A DNA stretch of 64,000 bases from Umezawaea beigongshangensis (GTDB taxonomy: Bacteria; Actinomycetota; Actinomycetes; Mycobacteriales; Pseudonocardiaceae). Position numbers and translations under genes: made by a program. Every line of letters begins with the position of its first letter. Positions within the stretch are counted from its first letter, which is position 1. The DNA is taken from the NCBI RefSeq assembly GCF_016464305.1, contig NZ_JAEIOJ010000005.1, forward strand, positions 186,001 through 250,000. Reading direction: 5' to 3'. The notes under the pieces were generated by a model, which made no database searches, had not been told where the DNA came from, and was given only the letters and a program-made list of their open reading frames with translations. Of this stretch, positions 48,904 to 58,088 are shown in pieces.

Positions 48904-50370
48904 TCAGGTTCCGAGCGAGCGCTTGAGGACCTTGCCCATCTCGTTGCGCGGCAGCGCGTCGAGGAAGCGCACGACGCGCGGGCGCTTGTGCGGCGCGAGC
49001 AGCCGGGCGACGTGGTCGGCCAGCTCGGCCGGGTCCGGCGCGCTGCCCGCCGGGACCACCCACGCCACGACCCGCTCCCCGAGGTCGGGGTCGGGCTCGC
49101 CGGTCACCGCGACCTCGGCCACGCCCGCGTGCTCCAGCAGGGCGTTCTCGATCTCGCCCGCGCCGATCTTGTAGCCGCCGGACTTGATCAGGTCGGTCGC
49201 GCGCCGCCCCACGATGCGCAGGTAGCCGTCCGGCTCGCGCACCGCGACGTCGCCGGTGCGGAACCAGCCGTCGCGGAACGCCGCCGCGGTGGCGTCGGGC
49301 CGGTTGAGGTACTCCAGGAACAGGTTCGGGCCGCGCACCTCGACCTCCCCGACGGTCTCGCCGTCGCTGGCGGTGATCACCTCGCCCGCGTCGTCGGTGA
49401 GCCGCAGGTCGACGCCGTCCAGGGGCGGGCCGACGGTGCCGGGCCGCCGGTCGCCGGACGCCCGCACGCCGGCGTTCATCAGCGTCTCGCTCATGCCGTA
49501 GCGCTCCACGACGCGCTGCCCGGTGGCGCGGGCGATCCGCTCGTGGACGCTCGCGGGCAGCGCCGCCGACCCCGACACCAGCAGCCGCGCGCCCGCGACG
49601 GCCCGCGCCAGCTCGGGGGACGCCTCCACGTCGGCGGCGAGCCGGTGGTACGTCGTGGGAACGCCGAACATCATCGTGGCGTCCCCGGCCAGCTCCGCGA
49701 CGACGGCCTCCGTGGAGAAGCGGCCCACGTGGTGCACGGCTCCGCCGCGGCGCAGCGGACCGAGCACGCCGAGGACGAGGCCGTGCACGTGGAACAGCGG
49801 CAGGGCGTGGACCACGACGTCCTCGTCCGTCCACTCCCACGCGGCGGCGAGCGCGTCGAGGTTGCTGCGCAGCGCGCGGCGGGGCAGCACGACGCCCTTG
49901 GGGGGACCGGTGGTGCCGGAGGTGTAGACGATCAGCGCGGGGGTCTCGTCACCGGGCTCGGGCAGCTCCGGCGGGGTGCCGGTCCCGGTCAGGAGCACGT
50001 CTGCGCGCTCGGTCCCGCCGAGCGCCTCCGGCAGGTCGGCGTCCGGCGCGGCGAGCACCCGGTCGGGCGCGCTGTCGGACACGACGTGCGTCAGCTCGCG
50101 CTCGCCGGTCCTGGGGTTGAGCGGCACGGCGGGCACGCCGGCGAGGAGCGCGGCGACGACGGCGACGCACGTCTCCGCGCTCGGCGTGGCCCACACGGCG
50201 ACCCGCCGGGCGCCGGAGAGCCGCCCGGCGAGCGTTCCGGCGAGCGCGGCCAGCTCGCGCTGGGACAGGGCGCGCTGGGACGGGGTGTGCTGGGACGGGG
50301 CGCGGTCCGGGAAGCGCAGCGCCTCGCGGTCGCTCGGGTTCCGCAGCGCGGGGAGGAGGGGGTCCGGCAT
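48904..50370 (-). CDS. Acyl-CoA synthetase (ANL superfamily, malonyl-CoA-synthetase-like)
   Basis: A 488-residue adenylate-forming enzyme. Core motifs: P-loop-like YTSGTTGPPKGVVLPRRAL, HALPLFHVHGLVLGVLGPLR, RYGMSETLM, DGWFRTGDVAV and the hinge/lysine region RATDLIKSGGYKIGAGEIE, with the catalytic Lys in NEMGKVLKR. The LPLFHVHGL motif is frequent in malonyl-CoA and related short-acyl synthetases, and the remnant of a MatC-like carrier just upstream supports malonate or another dicarboxylate. The ATG at 50370 is chosen for its AGGTGAAC upstream; an in-frame upstream extension is the tail of the transporter remnant. Exact substrate unproven. Confidence 0.88.
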   Translation of the reverse strand: MPDPLLPALRNPSDREALRFPDRAPSQHTPSQRALSQRELAALAGTLAGRLSGARRVAVWATPSAETCVAVVAALLAGVPAVPLNPRTGERELTHVVSDSAPDRVLAAPDADLPEALGGTERADVLLTGTGTPPELPEPGDETPALIVYTSGTTGPPKGVVLPRRALRSNLDALAAAWEWTDEDVVVHALPLFHVHGLVLGVLGPLRRGGAVHHVGRFSTEAVVAELAGDATMMFGVPTTYHRLAADVEASPELARAVAGARLLVSGSAALPASVHERIARATGQRVVERYGMSETLMNAGVRASGDRRPGTVGPPLDGVDLRLTDDAGEVITASDGETVGEVEVRGPNLFLEYLNRPDATAAAFRDGWFRTGDVAVREPDGYLRIVGRRATDLIKSGGYKIGAGEIENALLEHAGVAEVAVTGEPDPDLGERVVAWVVPAGSAPDPAELADHVARLLAPHKRPRVVRFLDALPRNEMGKVLKRSLGT

Positions 50371-50400
50371 CTGTTCACCTGCACCTGGGTGTCGTCGGGT

Positions 50401-50675
50401 GGTCGGCAGCACGAGCAGCAGCCGGACCAGCGGTGGGACGGTGGCGACGCCGATCGCCCCGCGGGTCGTCAGCCGTCGGAAGAACTGCTCCCGGCCCTCG
50501 TCGCGCGTTCGCGAGCACGATCGCGCCGTGGGTGGAGAACGGGCTCACGTCCACCGCGGTGGCCGACACGGCGAGCGCGGCGACCATCGCGACCGGGCTC
50601 ACGGTGCCCTCGGCGAGGAGCGGCACGGCCGGGGAGATCGTCGCACCGATCAGGCCGACCGAGAACCGGCCGCCG
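50401..50675 (-). pseudogene. 3' remnant of a MatC/SLC13-type transporter gene
   Basis: No intact gene fits this 424-base gap, but two minus-strand frames together read like the C-terminus of an SLC13/MatC-type carrier: VGLIGATISPAVPLLAEG, then MVAALAVSATAVDVSPFSTH and GAIVLANA in one frame, and after a shift near 50505, EGREQFFRRLTTRGAIGVAT plus VPPLVRLLLVLP in the next. The VDVSPFSTxGA motif is characteristic. About 350 N-terminal residues are missing, and the stop is lost because the frame runs into the synthetase gene. It suggests a decayed carrier-synthetase pair for malonate or a similar acid. Confidence 0.6.
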
Positions 50676-50794
50676 TGCGGCGGAGCGGGGCCCCCGTCGC
50701 TGGAGCAGCACCGCCGCAGCCGTCCGGGCGCAGGACCCCGAGGCGGCGGCGGCGGTGCGGCGGCACGTGCGGACCGTCGCCGAGGTGCGGTCGC

Positions 50795-51148
50795 TCAGCC
50801 GGCAGCCGGAGGAGCGACCTGCTGCCGCGCGGGTTCCAGCGCGTCGTCGACCAGCGCGAGGAGCTGCGCCTTCGGCCTGGCCCCCACGGTCCTCGCCACG
50901 GCCTCGCCGTCGCGGTAGAGCACCAGCGTCGGCGCGCTCATCACCGCGGTGTCGCGCGCCGCGCGCGGACTGCGGTCGATGTCGATCTTCACCACGTCGA
51001 GCGAACCCGCCCGTTCGGCGGCGATCTCCTCCAGGGCCGGTTCGATCATGCGGCACGGTCCGCACCACACGGCCGAGAACTCCACCAGCAGCGGCGTCGT
51101 GCTCGTGCGCACGGCCTCGGCGAAGTCCTCATCGGTCAGCGTTCGCAT
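50795..51148 (-). CDS. Thioredoxin
   Basis: A 117-residue thioredoxin with the redox motif WCGPC (FSAVWCGPCRMIEPALEEIA) and the cis-proline in VMSAPTLVLYRDGE. It reduces protein disulfides in the cytosol; no signal peptide. It overlaps the MerR gene by 20 bases and is transcribed behind it, so the regulator very likely controls this thioredoxin. Length is normal with a short Ala/Pro tail. It is a single-gene thioredoxin, not the trxB-linked housekeeping copy. Confidence 0.95.
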   Translation of the reverse strand: MRTLTDEDFAEAVRTSTTPLLVEFSAVWCGPCRMIEPALEEIAAERAGSLDVVKIDIDRSPRAARDTAVMSAPTLVLYRDGEAVARTVGARPKAQLLALVDDALEPARQQVAPPAAG

Positions 51149-51530
51149 CCGTTCTCCTCTCGCACAGCGGTGAGGTGGGGACGCCGTCCGCGCGGTCGAG
51201 CTGCGCCCGCAGGTGCGAACGGACCTCCAGCAGCCGGTCCACCAGCTCGTCCAGCTCGGCGAGCTTGCGCCGGTACACCGCGACCGACGCCGGGCAGGCG
51301 TCGCCGGAGTCGTGCCCGGTCCGCAGGCACTCCACGAACGGCCGGGTGTCCTCCAGGGCGAAGCCGATCGCCGCCAGCGAGCGGATCTCCAGCACCTGCC
51401 GCAGGTCGGCCTCGTCGTACTCGCGGTGACCGTTGGCGGCCCGCCGCGCGGTCAGCAGCCCCCGCGACTCGTAGTGCCGCAGGGCCCTGGTCGTCGTCCC
51501 CGCCAGCTCGGCCAGCTCTCCGATGCGCAT
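51129..51530 (-). CDS. MerR-family transcriptional regulator
   Basis: A 133-residue regulator. The N-terminal winged helix is MRIGELAELAGTTTRALRHY followed by ESRGLLTARRAANGHREYDE, the MerR signature. A coiled-coil dimer helix follows (YRRKLAELDELVDRLLEVRS). One Cys in DSGDACPAS lies where some members bind metal or sense redox. Its 3' end overlaps trx. A palindrome 30-50 bases upstream (CTTGACG...CGTCAAG) is a likely binding site. Signal unknown; oxidative or electrophile stress is plausible from the thioredoxin partner. Confidence 0.93.
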   Translation of the reverse strand: MRIGELAELAGTTTRALRHYESRGLLTARRAANGHREYDEADLRQVLEIRSLAAIGFALEDTRPFVECLRTGHDSGDACPASVAVYRRKLAELDELVDRLLEVRSHLRAQLDRADGVPTSPLCERRTDANADR

Positions 51531-51560
51531 CCGCGTCCCCCTTCGCGACCGATGTTCCAC

Positions 51561-51578
51561 CTTGACGCCGACGTCAAG
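51561..51578. promoter_or_regulatory. Probable MerR operator
   Basis: CTTGACG and CGTCAAG separated by four bases (51561-51567 and 51572-51578) form a dyad between the divergent merR-trx and tsaB starts. MerR regulators bind such dyads inside promoters with long spacers, and TTGACG within it can serve as a -35 on either strand. Confidence 0.6.
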
Positions 51579-51600
51579 TCCAGTCGCTTCCGGCACGCCG

Positions 51601-51606
51601 TACCCT
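51601..51606 (+). promoter_or_regulatory. Likely -10 box of a leaderless tsaB transcript
   Basis: TACCCT ends eight bases before the tsaB GTG. No ribosome binding site is present in the gap. Same arrangement as at the HAD gene and the DUF5319 gene. Confidence 0.45.
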
Positions 51607-51614
51607 TGACAACC

Positions 51615-52310
51615 GTGCTTGTGCTCGCCCTGGACACGGCCACACCCGCGGTCACCGCCGGTGTCGTCGACCTGACGCCCGATTCCCCGCCCCGCCTGCT
51701 CGCGCAGCGGGTGACGCTCGACGCGAAGGCCCACGGCGAGCTGCTCACCCCGCACCTCCTGCGGGCTCTGGCCGAGGCGGGCCGCTCGCTCGCCGACGTG
51801 GACGCGATCGTCGTCGGAGCCGGACCGGGGCCGTTCACCGGCCTGCGGGTCGGGCTCGCCACGGCGGGAGCGCTCGGTCAGGCGCTCGACCGGCCCGCCT
51901 ACCCGGTGCCCACGCCCGACGCGATCGCCCTGGACGCCCACTCCGGCGTGCCGCTGCTCGTCGCCACGGACGCGCGCCGCCGCGAGGTGTACTGGGCCGC
52001 CTACGACGCCGCCGGTCACCGCACCGGGGGGCCACACGTGGAGCGCCCGGCCGACCTGGCCGAGAAGCTGTCGTCGCTGGGCCTCGCCGCCGCCGCGGGC
52101 GAGGGCGCGCGGATCTACGCCGACGTCCTCGGCCTGGCCGGGCTCGGCGTGACGCTGCTCGACGCCGCCCACCCGACGCCCGTCGGCCTCGTCCGCGCCG
52201 CCGCCCGCGAGGTGCTCGCACGGGCCGAACCGGCCCCGCTGACCCCCCTGTACCTGCGCCGCCCCGACGCCGTGGAACCCGCCGCGCGCAAGAGGGTGAC
52301 CAGGGCGTGA
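51615..52310 (+). CDS. tsaB: tRNA threonylcarbamoyladenosine synthesis protein TsaB
   Basis: A 231-residue ASKHA-fold protein starting VLVLALDTATPAVTAGVVD, with GAGPGPFTGLRVGLATAGAL and a conserved DARRREVYWA region, both TsaB marks. It forms the scaffold for TsaD in t6A synthesis and is probably not catalytic. The start GTG lies directly after a -10-like box. The stop overlaps rimI (GTGA), and rimI overlaps tsaD, giving a tight tsaB-rimI-tsaD unit as in mycobacteria. Confidence 0.95.
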   Translation: MLVLALDTATPAVTAGVVDLTPDSPPRLLAQRVTLDAKAHGELLTPHLLRALAEAGRSLADVDAIVVGAGPGPFTGLRVGLATAGALGQALDRPAYPVPTPDAIALDAHSGVPLLVATDARRREVYWAAYDAAGHRTGGPHVERPADLAEKLSSLGLAAAAGEGARIYADVLGLAGLGVTLLDAAHPTPVGLVRAAAREVLARAEPAPLTPLYLRRPDAVEPAARKRVTRA

Positions 52311-52792
52311 GCACGGAGACGTTCACCCTGGCGCCGCTGCGGCACTCCGACGTGCCGAGCTGCGTGCGCCTGGAGCACGAGCTGTTCCCCGGTGACGACC
52401 CGTGGAGCGCGCGGGCGTTCCACGCCGAGATCGACGCGGGCAACCTCTACGTCGGCGCCCACGCCCCGGGGGGCGAGCTGATCGGCTACGCGGGCCTGTC
52501 GGTCGCCGGGCGCCCACCCGACCTGGAGGCGAGCGTCCACACCATCGCCGTCGACGCGCGCTGGCAGGGGCGCGGTGTGGGCAGGTCCCTGCTGCGCACC
52601 CTGCTCGCCGAGGCCGACCGCGTCGGCGCACCGGTGTTCCTGGAGGTGCGCACCGACAACGCCCCGGCGATCGGGCTCTACGAGGCGCACGGCTTCAGCA
52701 AGCTCGGCCTGCGCCGCCGCTACTACCAGCCCTCCGGCGCGGACGCCCACACGATGGGGCGCCCGGCTCAGGTGAAGGAAGAACGACTGTGA
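52307..52792 (+). CDS. rimI: Ribosomal protein S18-alanine N-acetyltransferase
   Basis: A 161-residue GNAT acetyltransferase. The acetyl-CoA loop is [19 protein letters not shown] (Q/RxxGxG/A motif) and [20 protein letters not shown] is the RimI-typical segment, followed by GLRRRYY. It acetylates the N-terminal alanine of S18 and perhaps other N-termini. GTG start overlapping the tsaB stop, stop overlapping the tsaD start. Normal length. Confidence 0.94.
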   Translation: MSTETFTLAPLRHSDVPSCVRLEHELFPGDDPWSARAFHAEIDAGNLYVGAHAPGGELIGYAGLSVAGRPPDLEASVHTIAVDARWQGRGVGRSLLRTLLAEADRVGAPVFLEVRTDNAPAIGLYEAHGFSKLGLRRRYYQPSGADAHTMGRPAQVKEERL

Positions 52793-53841
52793 CCGACCGG
52801 CTCATCCTCGGCATCGAGAGCTCCTGCGACGAGACGGGCGTGGGCATCGTCCGGCTCGGACCCGACGGCGCGGTGGAGCTGCTGGCCGACGAGGTCGCCT
52901 CCAGCGTCGAGGAGCACGCCCGCTTCGGCGGCGTCGTCCCCGAGGTGGCCAGCCGCGCGCACCTGGAGGCGATGCTGCCGACGATGCGCCGCGCGCTCGA
53001 CGGCGCTGGCGTGGAGCTGGCCGACGTGCACTCCATCGCCGTCACCGCCGGGCCCGGCCTCGCCGGCGCGCTGCTCGTCGGCGTGTCCGCGGCCAAGGCG
53101 TACGCCGCCGCGCTCGGCAAGCCGCTCTACGGCGTGAACCACCTCGCCGGGCACGTCGCCGCCGACACCCTCCAGCACGGCCCGCTGCCGAAGCGCTGCC
53201 TCGCGATGCTCGTGTCCGGCGGGCACACCCAGCTGCTGCTCGTCGAGGGCCTGGCGCACTCGATCACCGAGGTCGGGTCCACCGTGGACGACGCGGCGGG
53301 CGAGGCGTACGACAAGGTGGCCCGGCTGCTCGACCTGCCCTACCCCGGCGGCCCGCCCATCGACCGGATGGCGGCGCGCGGCGACCGGTGCGCCATCGCG
53401 TTCCCCCGCGGCCTCACCGGACCCCGCGACAACACCTACGACTTCTCCTTCTCCGGCCTCAAGACGGCCGTGGCCCGCTGGGTGGAGCGCTGCGAGCGAG
53501 CAGGTGAGGAGGTGCCGGTCGCCGACGTCGCCGCGTCGTTCCAGGAGGCCGTCGCCGACGTGCTCACCAGCAAGGCGATCCGGGCGGCGAAGGACCTCCG
53601 GGTGGACACGCTGGTGATCTCCGGCGGCGTGGCGGCGAACTCGCGGCTGTCCGGCCTGGCCGCCGAGCGCTGCGCCGAGGCGGGCATCGAGCTGCGCGTG
53701 CCCCGGCCGCGGCTGTGCACCGACAACGGCGCCATGATCGCCGCCATCGGCGCTCACCTGGTGGCGGCGGGACGCGAGCCGTCGCCGCTGGACCTGTCCA
53801 CGGTGCCCGGCCTGCCGGTGGGCACCGTCCAGATCGTCTGA
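52789..53841 (+). CDS. tsaD: tRNA N6-adenosine threonylcarbamoyltransferase TsaD
   Basis: A 350-residue ASKHA-fold enzyme that transfers the threonylcarbamoyl group to A37 of tRNA. Metal ligands His118 and His122 are in [11 protein letters not shown]. Other marks: [58 protein letters not shown] and [15 protein letters not shown] start overlapping rimI. The groESL unit follows after a 600-base gap, the same neighbourhood as in mycobacteria. Confidence 0.97.
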   Translation: MTDRLILGIESSCDETGVGIVRLGPDGAVELLADEVASSVEEHARFGGVVPEVASRAHLEAMLPTMRRALDGAGVELADVHSIAVTAGPGLAGALLVGVSAAKAYAAALGKPLYGVNHLAGHVAADTLQHGPLPKRCLAMLVSGGHTQLLLVEGLAHSITEVGSTVDDAAGEAYDKVARLLDLPYPGGPPIDRMAARGDRCAIAFPRGLTGPRDNTYDFSFSGLKTAVARWVERCERAGEEVPVADVAASFQEAVADVLTSKAIRAAKDLRVDTLVISGGVAANSRLSGLAAERCAEAGIELRVPRPRLCTDNGAMIAAIGAHLVAAGREPSPLDLSTVPGLPVGTVQIV

Positions 53842-54183
53842 CCGGTCGCGGTCCTCGATCGCGGAGGACGCCGGCGTGGACGCGGGGTCGGGCTGCTCGC
53901 CGACGTCCCGCACGACGAGCCGCGGCGCGACGGAGTGCGCGAGCTGGAGGTCGGCGCCGGTCGTGCACTGCGCGTGCCGCAGCCGGTGGTCGGCCGGGGT
54001 GCGCGTCTCCGGTCCGGCCACCTGCCGGACGTCGGTGGCCTTCGCCGCGTGCTCGTACCGGTGGTCGCCCCGGTGCGGGACCAGGTCCGGGTGGTCCTCG
54101 GCGATCTCCCGGGGGCGCCGGAGGCGACGCGGCGGCGGGCGACACGCCGCCGAGAGCCGGGAGACCGGGTGCCGCGGCTCCAC
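53842..54183 (-). pseudogene. Possible minus-strand gene or remnant between tsaD and groES
   Basis: The 604-base gap between tsaD and groES is not empty in codon terms. On the minus strand one frame from a GTG at 54183 has G or C at almost every third position and a natural composition (REIAEDHPDLVPHRGDHRYE, TGADLQLAHSVAPRLVVRDV). The plus-strand frames do not show this. The frame has no stop before it runs into the antisense of tsaD, so the gene is either truncated or decayed. I do not recognise the product. The remaining part (54184-54310) holds nothing I can name. Confidence 0.35.
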
Positions 54184-54310
54184 CGGGGAGGATGGAGCGA
54201 CGGGACGCGCCGGGGAGTTCGGACGTGCGACCACGGTGCCGCGCACGGGTGAGAACGAGCCCCCCGACCTCGGTGAGCAGTCGGCGAACGAGCCACGATG
54301 AGGCCCCTCG

Positions 54311-54345
54311 TTGAAGGATTGGCACTCGCACGGGTAGAGTGCCAG
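54311..54345 (+). promoter_or_regulatory. groES promoter overlapped by a CIRCE operator
   Basis: TTGAAG (54311-54316) and TAGAGT (54335-54340), with an 18-base spacer, form the promoter. TTGGCACTC, nine bases, then GAGTGCCAG (54319-54345) is a near-consensus CIRCE element, the site of the heat-shock repressor HrcA. The operator covers the -10 box, which explains repression at normal temperature. Confidence 0.9.
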
Positions 54346-54445
54346 TCGAACGGCACCAGTACCGCCCCGACCCCCGCGACGGCGGGGTGGCAGGAGCCGT
54401 AACGCAACCTGCCAACGCTTTCGACGACCCGTGGAGGTCACTCCG

Positions 54446-54739
54446 GTGAGCGTGAACATCAAGCCGCTCGAGGACAAGATCGTCGTCCAGGCCAGTGAGG
54501 CCGAGACGACGACTGCTTCCGGCATCGTGATCCCCGACACCGCCAAGGAGAAGCCCCAGGAGGGCAAGGTCCTGGCAGTCGGCCCCGGCCGGATCGACGA
54601 CAAGGGCAACCGCGTCCCCGTGGACGTGGCTGTCGGTGACGTCGTCATCTACTCCAAGTACGGCGGTACCGAGGTCAAGTACAACGGCGAGGAGTACCTC
54701 ATCCTCTCCGCCCGCGACGTGCTGGCCGTCGTCAACTGA
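54446..54739 (+). CDS. groES: Co-chaperonin GroES
   Basis: A 97-residue GroES starting [20 protein letters not shown]. It has the mobile loop [19 protein letters not shown] that docks on GroEL and the C-terminal [14 protein letters not shown]. It caps the GroEL ring in protein folding. The GTG at 54446 has GTGGAGG eight bases upstream; the in-frame start at 54431 is less likely. Controlled by CIRCE/HrcA. A hairpin separates it from groEL. Confidence 0.97.
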   Translation: MSVNIKPLEDKIVVQASEAETTTASGIVIPDTAKEKPQEGKVLAVGPGRIDDKGNRVPVDVAVGDVVIYSKYGGTEVKYNGEEYLILSARDVLAVVN

Positions 54740-54775
54740 CGTTCCGGTCCACTGACGTTTCGGCTGTCATGCCTG

Positions 54776-54812
54776 ACGCCCCGGCAGCCCCAGACCGGGG
54801 CTACCGGGGCGT
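54776..54812 (+). terminator. Hairpin between groES and groEL
   Basis: A 9-bp stem, one mismatch, and a 6-bp stem (54776-54791 with 54797-54812) followed by GTTTCG. It may act as a partial terminator or processing site that lets groES exceed groEL. Confidence 0.6.
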
Positions 54813-54831
54813 TTCGCACAAGAGAGGCTAG

Positions 54832-56460
<1,629 letters not shown>

Positions 56461-56472
56461 GTTCGACCCGCA

Positions 56473-56519
56473 CGAGCGAAGAGGGGCGGCACCCACCGGG
56501 TGCCGCCCCTCTTCGCTCG
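56473..56519. terminator. Stem-loop after groEL
   Basis: A perfect 22-bp stem (56473-56494 with 56498-56519) and 3-base loop, between the convergent groEL and whiB genes. It can serve both. Confidence 0.85.
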
Positions 56520-56539
56520 CCTCCCGACCGATCAGCTGA

Positions 56540-56836
56540 TCACGTCAGGTTGAGCTGTCGCTTCCGCATCTTGATGATGTTGTCGCGCTCGGACTCGGAC
56601 AGTCCGCCCCAGATCCCGTAGGGCTCCTGCACCGCCAGTGCGTGTCTGCGACACATCTCCAGCACCGGGCACGACAAGCAGACCGCTTTCGCTCTCGCCT
56701 CCCTCCTGGCTCGCGCGGGACCGCGCTCGCCGTCGGGGTGGAAGAAGAACGCGCTGTCCATTCCGCGGCACGACCCGCTCATCTGCCAGTCCCAGACGTC
56801 GGCGTTGGGACCGGGGAGCCTTCGGGTGTCTGCCAT
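56540..56836 (-). CDS. WhiB-family iron-sulfur transcription factor
   Basis: A 98-residue WhiB protein. The four cluster ligands are Cys23, Cys53, Cys56 and Cys62 (SGSCRGMDSAFFFHP; AVCLSCPVLEMCRRHA), followed by the G-I-W-G-G turn (EPYGIWGGLSESE) and a basic C-terminal helix (IIKMRKRQLNL) that contacts DNA. WhiB proteins bind the sigma factor and sense NO or oxygen. In mycobacteria whiB3 stands beside groEL1, so WhiB3 is one candidate, but other WhiB subgroups cannot be excluded from sequence alone. AAGGAGG precedes the ATG, and a good promoter lies 60 bases upstream. Confidence 0.93.
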   Translation of the reverse strand: MADTRRLPGPNADVWDWQMSGSCRGMDSAFFFHPDGERGPARARREARAKAVCLSCPVLEMCRRHALAVQEPYGIWGGLSESERDNIIKMRKRQLNLT

Positions 56837-56895
56837 CGAGACCGCCTCCTTGGCCCACTCGAAGTGGACTGCTCCATTTGGCTTAATCTTGATCC

Positions 56896-56924
56896 ACCGT
56901 AGAACCGAGTCAAAACTTGTTCAA
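56896..56924 (-). promoter_or_regulatory. Promoter of the whiB gene
   Basis: On the minus strand TTGAAC (56924-56919) and TACGGT (56901-56896) are 17 bases apart, giving a leader of about 50 bases before the whiB ATG. The surrounding 70 bases are AT-rich for this genome and probably also hold the start of the divergent MerR gene. Confidence 0.6.
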
Positions 56925-56962
56925 GACTTGGACAGGTCGGAGTTCCGCGATTCAGCCGATGG

Positions 56963-58057
56963 GTGATCGACAGCGTGTTCGACCGCTCACTCAGGGGAGT
57001 TGCTCAGCGACGGGTCTGCCCGGACGATGTCCCGGTGACCACCGGGCCCGAGCGCGAGAGTGCTGCTGGCACCGATCCCGGAGCGGGCACCGGAGACGAG
57101 GGCGAGCTGATGCTCTCCGTCGCCGCCGTGGCACGCAGACTCGGGGTGGCACCGGCGACCCTGCGCACGTGGGACCGCAGATACGGCCTCGGACCGAGCG
57201 ACCACACCAGCGGTCGGCACCGTCGCTACGGACCGCTCGACATCGCCCGGCTGGAACTGATGCAGCGCGCGCTGCTGCGCGGCGCGTCCTCCGCCGAAGC
57301 GGCCCGCTACGCCCTGACGACCTCGGTCACCCCGGCCGCCGGAGGCGGTTCCGCTTCACTCGATCCGGTGGTACTTCCGGTGCTGCGGGGGGGAGAGTTC
57401 GCGCCCGGCGCTTCACCCCGTGGTGGAAGAGGACTGCCGCTGCCGGGGGCGAGCCGACGTGCGCGCGGCCTCGGCAGGGCCGTCCTGGCGATGGACTCGG
57501 GAGCCGCCGCGGCGCTGCTGGACGACGCCGTCGCCGAGGACGGCGTGATCGGCGCCTGGGACGGCGTGGTCCGGCCCGTGCTCGGCGCCGTGGCCACGCG
57601 CTGGGAGCACTCGGGGGCCGGGGTGGAGGTGTCGCACCTGTTCCAGGAGTGCGTGCTCGCCGCCATGGTCCGCGCGACGCCGCCGGTGCGCTCGCCGCGC
57701 AACCACCGGCCGGTGCTGCTGGCCGCGATGCCGCAGGAGTGGCACACCCTGCCGATGTACCCGCTCGCCGCGGAGCTCGCCGTGCGCGGCGTCGACGTGC
57801 GGCAGCTCGGGGCCGCTCTGCCGATCGACGCGCTGCACGCGGCGGTCCGGCGCACCGCGCCGGCCGCCGTCGTCCTCTGGGCGCAGCTCCCGCGCTGCGC
57901 CGACCCCGCTGTGCTGTCGTCGCTGCCGCGTCCCCGCCAGCAGGTGCGCCTCTTCGCGTGCGGCCCCGGCTGGGAGCGCGGCGTCGTGCCCACCGGCGTC
58001 GAGCGGCTGGGCGAGCTGGCCGCCGCCGTCGACGCGATCGAGCGCGCGGTCTGCTGA
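56963..58057 (+). CDS. MerR-type regulator with a B12-binding-like C-terminal domain
   Basis: A 364-residue regulator. Residues 50-95 are a MerR helix-turn-helix (LSVAAVARRLGVAPATLRTW, then DRRYGLGPSD). Residues 170-240 resemble the four-helix cap and 245-360 the Rossmann-like cobalamin domain of CarH/LitR photoreceptors (PQEWHTLPMYPLAAELAVRG, then VRQLGAALPIDAL). His261 would be the lower cobalt ligand in an E-x-H motif. The cap motif W-x9-EH reads W214-x9-SH, so Glu is lost, and the final Gly of ExHxxG is Pro. Starts at 57035 (GTG) or 57110 (ATG) are possible. B12 or light sensing is therefore uncertain. Confidence 0.75.
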   Translation: MIDSVFDRSLRGVAQRRVCPDDVPVTTGPERESAAGTDPGAGTGDEGELMLSVAAVARRLGVAPATLRTWDRRYGLGPSDHTSGRHRRYGPLDIARLELMQRALLRGASSAEAARYALTTSVTPAAGGGSASLDPVVLPVLRGGEFAPGASPRGGRGLPLPGASRRARGLGRAVLAMDSGAAAALLDDAVAEDGVIGAWDGVVRPVLGAVATRWEHSGAGVEVSHLFQECVLAAMVRATPPVRSPRNHRPVLLAAMPQEWHTLPMYPLAAELAVRGVDVRQLGAALPIDALHAAVRRTAPAAVVLWAQLPRCADPAVLSSLPRPRQQVRLFACGPGWERGVVPTGVERLGELAAAVDAIERAVC

Positions 58058-58088
58058 CCGGCGCTGCGGGGGAGTCGTCGGTGGCGGG

